A stretch of 64,000 nucleotides of DNA from Ceratopteris richardii (Eukaryota > Streptophyta > Polypodiopsida > Polypodiales > Pteridaceae), in contig CM035416.1 in assembly GCA_020310875.1 (NCBI GenBank), positions 74,454,983 through 74,518,982 on the forward strand. Direction: 5' to 3'. A program made the position numbers and the translations under genes. Under the pieces are notes generated by a model. It saw nothing but the letters and a program-made list of their open reading frames with translations, ran no database searches and was not told where the DNA came from. Of this stretch, positions 57,906 through 64,000 are shown in pieces; the stretch's first letter is position 1; each line of letters opens with the position of its first letter.

Positions 57906-58250
57906 TTGGCGAGCAAGAGAGAGCAACAGAGCACAGACAGCAATGGAGCACAGAGCTCAGCAAACCAGCAAGGAAACTCTCATGGAGAAGAAGAATGTTG
58001 GCAAGAGTACCAAGAGGTAGACAAAATCATACCACAAAAAAAGATGCCTAAAAGATTCCTCTTGGTTGATCTGAAGGGAAAGGGAAGGAAAGTTGACCTT
58101 TCAATTGAAGAGGCTCCTGAGGACATGAAGCTGACACCATGGAGACCCCTTCAAGGAATCAAAGATGATACATTGATTATATCAACTTTGTCAAAGGTAA
58201 TCTCCAAGGAGTTAAGCCTGGAGGAGATGGTGACTGAGCTCAATAAGTAT
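57906..58250 (+). CDS. Methyltransferase gene, exon 1 region
   Basis: Open frame with KMPKRFLLVDLKGKGRKVDLSIEEAPEDMKL...TLSKVISKELSLEEMVTELNKY. No in-frame ATG occurs before 58043 (KM in KKMPKRF), so either translation starts there or an upstream exon exists. Donors at 58247 (AA|GTATGT) or 58251 (TAT|GTATGT) are possible. Neither joins in frame to the acceptor CTGTAG at 58330; 58247 joins in frame to an earlier acceptor CTAG at 58304. The junction is unresolved. Confidence 0.6.
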
Positions 58251-58330
58251 GTATGTTATTCTCAGATCCTTTTTCCCTCCTCCCATGTTTCCGGTCTAAC
58301 CTAGTCTCTTTTTCATTTCTGCGACTGTAG

Positions 58331-58470
58331 TCATACAAGTATACATGAAGATTTGGGAGGTGATGATGAAGAGGCTGGGTTGCTTTTCTTGGACAGAGGT
58401 CCAAGCAGACTATCCAACCACATCATCATACAAAGCTTTATCAGAATATTTTATCTTGTTTCGTGATTGG
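58331..58470 (+). CDS. Methyltransferase gene, exon 2
   Basis: Acceptor CTGTAG before 58331 and donor GATTGG|GTAGGT after 58470. It reads QVYMKIWEVMMKRLGCFSW, then DYPTTSSYKALSEYFILFRDW, ending in phase 0, which fits exon 3. No known domain. Confidence 0.7.
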
Positions 58471-58529
58471 GTAGGTTCTCTTTCAGAGAGCATGCCTGGT
58501 TTGCTATTAGAATAGATGCCTTGATTCAC

Positions 58530-58860
58530 CTAACCAATTCGATGCCAGGCTTTTAGTAGGAAGTCGATGCCTGGCATCGACTTACTGCTGAATGTCGATG
58601 CCTAGCATCGACTTGGTGGCATAAGTCAATGCCTGGCATCGACTTGGTGCCATAAGTCGATGCCTGACATCGACCTCGTGGCATAAGTTGATGCCTGGCA
58701 TCGACTTTGGGGCATAAGTCGATGCCTGGCATCGACTTGGTGGCATAAGTCGATGCCAGACATCGAGTTATGCGAGATATTGATGCCAGGCATCGACTTT
58801 CAGTAGAAAGTCGATGCCTGGCATCGACCCAGACACGAAATCGATGCCATGCATTGATTC
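58530..58860 (+). repeat. Array of ten 31-bp palindromic units in intron 2
   Basis: Units begin near 58561, 58592, 58622, 58653, 58684, 58715, 58746, 58777, 58808 and 58838. Each centres on GTCGATGCC-W-GGCATCGAC, a near-perfect 9-11 bp inverted repeat around one base, spaced by TTGGTGGCATA. A partial unit lies at 58538. As RNA each unit can form a hairpin; as DNA each is a palindromic protein site. No such array is seen elsewhere in the window. Confidence 0.92.
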
Positions 58861-58921
58861 CTTATGTTTCCTTTGGTATATGGAAGAGCTCATTTAATTG
58901 TCTTTCCACTTTATTCTGCAG

Positions 58922-59379
58922 AAACCAAAGAAAAGTAAGTCTGCAGAGGTAGTAGATGATTTCCCCCTTGCATTCCTGGCTCACATTCAAAGAGCAAGGC
59001 ATGAGAAATCCAGATTGAAAGCCAAGGAGATTGATTTCGATGATGAACCTGATCTGAAATGTTTCTCCAATCCCCTAGACCCCCTTAGGCTTGTATATTA
59101 CAATGTATTGTGTAGTGATGTAAATAATATTTGTACTGTTGTGCCTAGAAAGCATTTCTCCCTTCTTATAGCATACATACCCTATGGATTTAGGATATTG
59201 GGACCAGTTAATGACGATGAACCCTTCAAACACCCTCAGATTCGGAAGATGGTCACTGATTTTACAGAGTTTACTATGTCTTCTCTTTGGAGGATAGTAA
59301 TTTTCCATAGCAGAGACCAGTCTTTCTCTGTTTCAACTACTCTAAAGTCAAGATGTCATGTTGTGGAGTGCCTCACGTG
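58922..59379 (+). CDS. Methyltransferase gene, exon 3 (motif IV region)
   Basis: Acceptor TTCTGCAG before 58922, donor ACGTG|GTAAGT at 59380. KPKKSKSAEVVDDFPLAFLAHIQRARHEK leads into DPDLKCF-like sequence, the motif IV variant IAYIPYGF, DDEPFKHPQIRKMVTDFTEF and FHSRDQSFSV. 458 bp, ending in phase 2. Confidence 0.85.
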
Positions 59380-59448
59380 GTAAGTAATCTTCTTTCTATC
59401 TCCATGGCTTTAATGATGCTCTCTGTCACTCATACTTCTTGTTGGCAG

Positions 59449-59738
59449 GGTGAAGACAAACGTCAAACACACTCCTTTGCATAGGTTTGTGAGCTCCACT
59501 GAATGCATTACAGTTGACTATTATGATGAAGTAAGCAAAAGGAGAGTCAGGGAGCATTGCAATGAGAATGGGATCTCAAATGTGCTCATGTTCCCAGCCG
59601 TTACCAAGAAACTTCATCATGTAGCTAGGGACAAGACATTGGTTAACCCCTATTAGAAGCCACAAAAGCTCATAATGAGATTGCTTCAACTATTCTCCAA
59701 TGATGATGACTGGGTCCTAGACCTTTTTTCGGGCACAG
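59449..59738 (+). pseudogene. Methyltransferase gene, exon 4 (TAG before motif X)
   Basis: Acceptor TTGGCAG before 59449 completes the TGG split across intron 3. SSTECITVDYYDE, FPAVTKKLHHVARDKTLVNPY, then TAG (59654-59656), then KPQKLIMRLLQLFSNDDDWVLDLFSGTG with donor ACAG|GTAATT. The frame after the stop is perfectly kept, so the nonsense change is young. Confidence 0.85.
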
Positions 59739-59810
59739 GTAATTTCAATTGTAACATTTTTCATTAGCCATGATGTTGATTGGCCTCTAAGTGGTTTTCT
59801 TCTGTTTCAG

Positions 59811-60142
59811 GAACGACTCTGGCTTGCTCCTTAAAGATGTTCAGGCACTGCATAGCTATGGAGAAGGATGATGCTCAAGTGAGCTTCATTAGAATGAGAA
59901 TCAATGGGCTGAATGAATGCCCAGATGAAGACCAAGAGGTTGGAAGGAAGCACATTGCAGACACGGAGAGATTCCAACTGGCTTCAAGGGAGCCTGTTCC
60001 CCCACTTGCAGATGAATCGGGGGACATGGCTGACCTTGAAGAGCCAATCTTGGAGCAAGAGAGGCAGGAGATGTGTTCTAATGTTCCAGAGGATCCCATT
60101 ATGCTTGAGACTGAGGAAAGCTATGATCAGCTTCTATTGTAG
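59811..60142 (+). CDS. Methyltransferase gene, exon 5
   Basis: Acceptor TGTTTCAG before 59811 joins in phase to give SGTGTTLACSLKMFRHCIAMEKDDAQVSFIRMRI (motif I end, motif II). An acidic tail follows (ADLEEPILEQERQEM...), ending in TAG at 60140-60142. 60143-60769 is AT-rich 3' sequence without a gene; AATAGAAATATAA near 60188 may serve as polyadenylation signal. Confidence 0.82.
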
Positions 60143-60761
60143 ATTCATATTATTCTTGTAAAACACATGAAATGTAAAACATCATTTTAATAGAAATATA
60201 ATGCCGAGTTCTGCTTCCACTTTGTGTTAAGCTTGACTTATCTTGAGCATTTCTCTGATGAATGTGTGAATGGTTCTTAGTATAATTTTGTTGATTATAA
60301 TCTTCTCGTGGGAATGCTTTTGTGAAATTTATTTCATATGCTATGAATATGGCCCAACATTCAATGAGGATCTTAACTATACAAAGGGGAGGATCTTAAT
60401 TGCCTTGTTAAAATGTTCCAACTTTTGCAACACATGTACTGCGATTTTTGAGTAGCTTTTAATCAGCTATAATCTATGCTTGTTGAGGTTCTAGATGTAA
60501 TGAAGGAGTTTCCCCAATTCTTACTTGTACCTTCAACTCTAATCTCTTGTCAAAGATCATGATGTGGGATTCTTGATCGTGCTGAACAACTAGTTTTCAA
60601 GGCACCAAGTATTTTAACATATCTATCTTGGCTACTTGGGATATGGGATCAAGCTTCTAGTCAATATTTACAAGCAAGAACAAGTGATGCTTTCTGGATA
60701 TTGTAAAATGCCCACTTTATTGCTTGATATCATGGTCTTTAGGTAAAAAGGAATAGAGAAC

Positions 60762-60796
60762 ATGTCTTTGTTCTCCTTTGTTGTGACTCAGTGTTT
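60762..60796 (-). repeat. Right terminal inverted repeat
   Basis: Minus strand AAACACTGAGTCACAACAAA then GGAGAAC pairs with 41977-42003. The flank begins (T)AGAGC, continuing C1 copy D/E. Confidence 0.8.
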
Positions 60797-62189
60797 AGAG
60801 CACAACATCAAATGCATCTCCAATGTCATGCAGACTCAATCGTAAACCTCTTTCCATGAGAGTGGCAATAGTTTTGCAATCTTCAAAGCCAAAACATTGC
60901 AATAATATGTCAATATATTTTGTTCGACACAAAGCTATTCCTCCATCAACTTTCATAAATTGAATTCCCAGATAATGATGTGAATGCGGTAAATCTGACA
61001 TCTCAAAAGAGGCATGAAAGTCAACCTTAAAATCAACCATATGCTATTCATTAGGATCAGTGAACAACATGTCATTCGCATTTACAACAATGATTAGAAG
61101 TACATCATCTTCACACTTAGCATAGAAGAGGCTCTAAGTTGGATTGTTATTAGAACCATGCACAATCAAGTGGGCATGAATTATTTCATACAAAGCACAT
61201 GGTGCTTGCTTCAAACCATATAATACCTGTTTCAACTTGGATACTTTGTTTCCATGCCCATTTTGCACAAAACCATCGGGCTGAAATACATACACTTCTT
61301 TATGTAAGTCACCAATCAAAAATAAAGTTTTAATGTCCAATTGATGTACATTCCAACCATGATGAGAAAAAAGTGCACAAATGCTACAAACAATGGTCAT
61401 TTAGCATATGGGAGCAAAGGTCTCATCAAAATCAATGCCTCTCTCTTGAGCATAACCTTTGGCAACAAGCCTCGCCTTATACCTTTCAACTATTCTATGA
61501 GGCTTACATTTTATCTTGTATAGCCATTTAGTGCCAATGGCCTTTTTTTCTAGAGACAAATCACATAAAGACCAAGACCATTCTTCATAATAGCATCATA
61601 TTCTGATTGCATAGCAACCATCCAATTTTGTAAATTTTTTTCTTCATCAAAAGAAACATGCTCATTCTCATCACAAAGACTAGAGACAAGCATTACATAG
61701 CAATGATATGTCAATGGTGCATCTAATTTGTTATCTCTCAAGGTCTACACCAAACATTTAGGCATAGTTTTTGCCTCCTCAATGTCAACCCTCTCATCAA
61801 CAACTGCATCATATAAATATACACAAGAAATGGAATGATCTACATCATTATTTGAAACCTATAAAATCTAAGAAATTACCTCATTTGGACAAGCACTTGA
61901 TTGTCCACCTGTAAAAAGAGGTAGCAAAGTGTCATGCACATCTTTAGATCTAAATCATGTATCCTTGATACATGAAAGTAATGGTTGAATTGCATCTTCC
62001 ACAAAAGCAAGATCATGGCTAACCAAAGCGCATTTAACATGTGGATGATACAGACAATAACTTTTACTTTCTAAACTATACCAAAAAAAAAAACGTTCCA
62101 TTGCTTTACCATCTAGCTTTTTGCACTGTTGTTCAAGCACTAATGCATGTATGCTTTAGTGGGACACTTGTTAAGAACATATGTTCCAT
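60797..62189 (-). pseudogene. Copia C1 copy D/E, third part: RT and integrase remnants
   Basis: Continues the element interrupted at 41976. 60795-61040 and 61134-61400 are RT (HYLGIQFMKVDGG; DIKTLFLIGDLHKEVYVFQPDGF, YGLKQAP). 61550-61741 and 61955-62140 are the RT N-terminus and linker. A deletion near 62150, relative to copy C, removes about 100 bp (the LAYALVP...SITPYEA region). Homology stops near 62189. Many stops; non-functional. Confidence 0.86.
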
Positions 62190-62192
62190 TAG

Positions 62193-62490
62193 TGTCCATG
62201 TGAAAGGCCAAATGGCCATCAGACACTTTTTGTATATGTTTTTTAATAAAATATATAGTGGCCTAGTTAGCCATAGACTGTAAGTTCGGTTGCATTTGTA
62301 TGACCTAAGAAATTTGTGTTCATCATCTGTGTACTGTGTGCTTTCTATATATTCTACACCCCCTGTGTAGAGTACTAGGTGCAGTGGTAGAGTTTGGATT
62401 CCTACTCCAAGGGTATCATTGCAGAGCTCTCGAGAAGGAGAGTCCACCATCGTGCATCATCAGAGAAATACTTCACTTATATCAGAGCAT
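62193..62490 (+). mobile_element. Possible LTR with primer site
   Basis: TATATCAGAGCATTTTG at 62478-62494 resembles the plant Met-tRNA primer site TGGTATCAGAGC, with GG changed. About 285 bp from TGTCCATGTG (62193) to ACTTCAC could be its LTR. No partner LTR or coding region is visible, so this is tentative. Confidence 0.4.
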
Positions 62491-62609
62491 TTTGATGCAA
62501 AAACCTTACGATTAAGGCAGCGACCAAGGCTTAGGCCTTGGCATACTTTGCCATCCAAGTCACCAAAGTCACCATTGACACCCTGGACTACACATGAGGG
62601 AGGACCTCA

Positions 62610-62755
62610 ACGATCAAGGAAGAGGGAGGTTCCCGGTACTTCCTGTGAGGTCACCCATCCTAGTTTGTTCCCCCCAGAGCTCGCTTAACCGACACAGATT
62701 TTGCCATTAAGCTATGCTCTTGCGGTGCTTGGGGAAGCGGGAAGACTAAGGTTCA
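62610..62755 (-). repeat. 5S-rRNA-derived sequence
   Basis: The minus strand contains GGTTAAGCGAGCTCTGGGG (5S box A is AGTTAAGCGTGCTTGGGC) and, 11 bases on, ACTAGGATGGGTGACCTCACAGGAAGT, nearly identical to the 5S intermediate element and box C. The 5' half of 5S is hardly recognisable. It is therefore not a working 5S gene. It is a 5S pseudogene or a mobile element with a 5S-type promoter (SINE3-like, or a relative of the Cassandra LTR). TGTTGGAGG at 62770 could be an LTR-like start. 62771-63400 holds nothing else recognised. Confidence 0.72.
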
Positions 62756-63669
62756 CATTTACCTCCAACATGTTTTAAGCCCTCAAAGCTTCATTCTTTG
62801 TTTTCAAAGCCTATTTTGAAGCATTTTTGGGGTGATTTTTGGAGGCAATTCGGAGTACTTTCATGCATAGTTCTCTTTACACAGGTTCAAGAACATTAAG
62901 AAGAGTGTTGAAAGTAGCCAAGGAGGTCCACACAACCTGATGAGATAGGGAAGCATGAGAGATACTAGTCAAAGAGAGTCAAGATAGAGCAAAAGCCAAA
63001 CAAAACCAAGTAGGCAAGGAAGTCAAAGAAGATCCGACAACTAGGCCTATTAAAAGCCTCAAGTCCTAATTCTTGTGAAACAGTGATTTTGATCACTACA
63101 CTCATTGTAAATTTTGTTTTTGATAATGCCGACTCCATTTTGTTGAAGCCGAGGAGTCCTCGAGCTTGAGTGGTACTAGAAGCACCTATGTACCAAATTT
63201 CGTATTTTTTTGAGCTCCTTTGAACCTCCAAATAGGCATAGGAAACTAGGTTGGACACTAAGTCTACACAGGACCAAAGCTAGAGAAAAAATATAAAAGC
63301 TAGAGAGCTCATTTTTAGGGTTGGCACTTTGGGAATTGAAGTGAAAAAAATACATTCTAATCTTATTTTGACTATTAGAGATTTCATTGTTCCATCTCTT
63401 TGTCTTTTCATGTGTGTGTGTGTATGTGTGTGCATGTTGGTGTGCTTCTCACTCACGCATTTGCATTCTCACTAGCTCACAGTTGTCATACTACCCTCAT
63501 GACTTCTTGGATTGACAATTATGAGGTCTCCTCATATTGATACTCATCATTGTGCCAAAGTGACAAGGTGCAAACTAAATGTGATGAGAAAGTGTCGCAT
63601 ATGTGACTACATAAAAATCTCAAAAAAAAAATCAATTTCTTCTCACATCATTCTACTAAGAGTACAATA

Positions 63670-63945
<276 letters not shown>

Positions 63946-64000
63946 ATGTCTGTGTGTATAAATACATATATTTCTATGTATGTATGTATGTATGTATGTA

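Larger units (their letters stand above)
57906..60142 (+). pseudogene. Spliced beta-class amino DNA methyltransferase (N6-A/N4-C type), one nonsense codon
   Basis: Five exons, four of them joined by phase-consistent GT/AG introns, encode about 500 residues. The catalytic half has the beta-class motif order: motif IV first (LLIAYIPYGFRILG, in place of D/N-P-P-Y; the first Asp is Tyr), then LWRIVIFHSRDQSF, LTWVKTNVKHTPLHR and the motif X block (VNPY-stop-KPQKLIMRLLQLFS), then motif I (WVLDLFSGTGTTL) with AMEKD as motif II. Motif I binds S-adenosylmethionine. TAG at 59654-59656 replaces the Gln expected in VNPYQKP, as in the N6_N4_Mtase family. With that stop and the motif IV change, this copy is probably inactive. 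It is head-to-head with the DUF7869-type gene in the same transposon. DNA as substrate is an inference from motifs; an RNA target cannot be excluded. Confidence 0.82.
41977..60796. mobile_element. TIR-bounded DNA transposon carrying DUF7869-type and DNA-methyltransferase genes
   Basis: This 18.8-kb insertion splits C1 copy D/E; the two sides are contiguous in copies A and C. Copy A (2739-2744) shows the empty site GATAGAG. Here the left flank ends GATAG and the right flank starts (T)AGAGC, a 2-3 bp target duplication (AG or TAG). The left end reads AAACAACGAGTCGTAACAAA and the right end, reverse complemented, AAACACTGAGTCACAACAAA, with 27 of 35 positions matching. Nested Copia elements C4 (6,405 bp) and C1 copy C (5,153 bp) are later arrivals; without them and their duplications it is about 7,252 bp. 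It holds two divergent genes and no retroelement hallmark of its own. The element type is an inference from ends, target duplication and gene content. Confidence 0.82.

Noticed and set aside
36484..60796. Copies D and E as two independent Copia fragments
   Set aside because: The break points are contiguous in copies A and C, which is better explained by one element split by insertion.
62375..62430. Another tRNA-like unit (GTGGTAGAGTTTGG)
   Set aside because: No box B at the right distance, no tail and no target duplication; treated as part of a possible LTR.

Overview
The window is nuclear DNA of a land plant with a retrotransposon-packed genome. Evidence: dense Ty1/Copia and Ty3/Gypsy elements with plant-type initiator-Met tRNA primer sites, tRNA-derived SINEs, long AT microsatellites, a COP1 exon fragment, and a spliced gene with plant-like GT/AG introns. 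A seed-free plant with a large genome (fern-like) is my inference, from the unusual DUF7869-type and beta-class DNA-methyltransferase genes; the sequence does not prove it. I see no clearly intact ordinary host gene. Almost every reading frame belongs to mobile elements, most of them broken.

Layout. 1-3667: a duplicated segment ending in a truncated Copia copy (family C1, copy A, minus). 3690-5003: AT microsatellites and noncoding DNA. 5004-7540: C1 copy B (plus), cut inside its integrase. 7546-25407: a Gypsy array (G1, minus) with three LTRs and two internal regions (LTR-internal-LTR-internal-LTR). 25408-28767: the 5' half of another Copia (C3, minus). 28768-31118: relic noncoding DNA. 31119-33760: a cluster of tRNA-derived SINEs, one of which sits in a COP1-like exon 1. 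33974 onward: the second copy of the duplicated segment, with C1 copy D/E. That copy is split first by Copia C2 (36484-41733) and then by an 18.8-kb insertion (41977-60796). It resumes at 60797 and ends near 62189. 62190-64000: an LTR/primer-site relic, a 5S-rRNA-derived sequence and microsatellites.

The most interesting object is the 41977-60796 insertion. Its ends are imperfect terminal inverted repeats (27 of 35 positions match), it is flanked by a 2-3 bp target duplication, and C1 copy A provides the empty site. Two younger Copia elements with perfect 5-bp target duplications lie inside it (C4, 43007-49411, TSD CTACA; C1 copy C, 50227-55379, TSD TAGAG). Without them it is about 7.25 kb and holds two divergent genes. 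On the minus strand is a DUF7869-type protein, a good transposase candidate. On the plus strand is a five-exon gene encoding a bacterial-type beta-class amino DNA methyltransferase. The methyltransferase's second intron holds about ten 31-bp units, each centred on a GTCGATGCC/GGCATCGAC palindrome. I read this as a DNA transposon family that carries its own DNA methyltransferase; this copy has been inactivated by stops, a frameshift and the nested insertions.

Other points of note: a canonical -1 ribosomal-frameshift heptamer, exactly in phase, at the Gypsy gag-protease/pol junction; a three-LTR Gypsy array in which only the outer LTRs carry a 2.07-kb GA/CT-rich block; and repeated CAG-to-TAG nonsense changes, which fit decay of CHG-methylated DNA.
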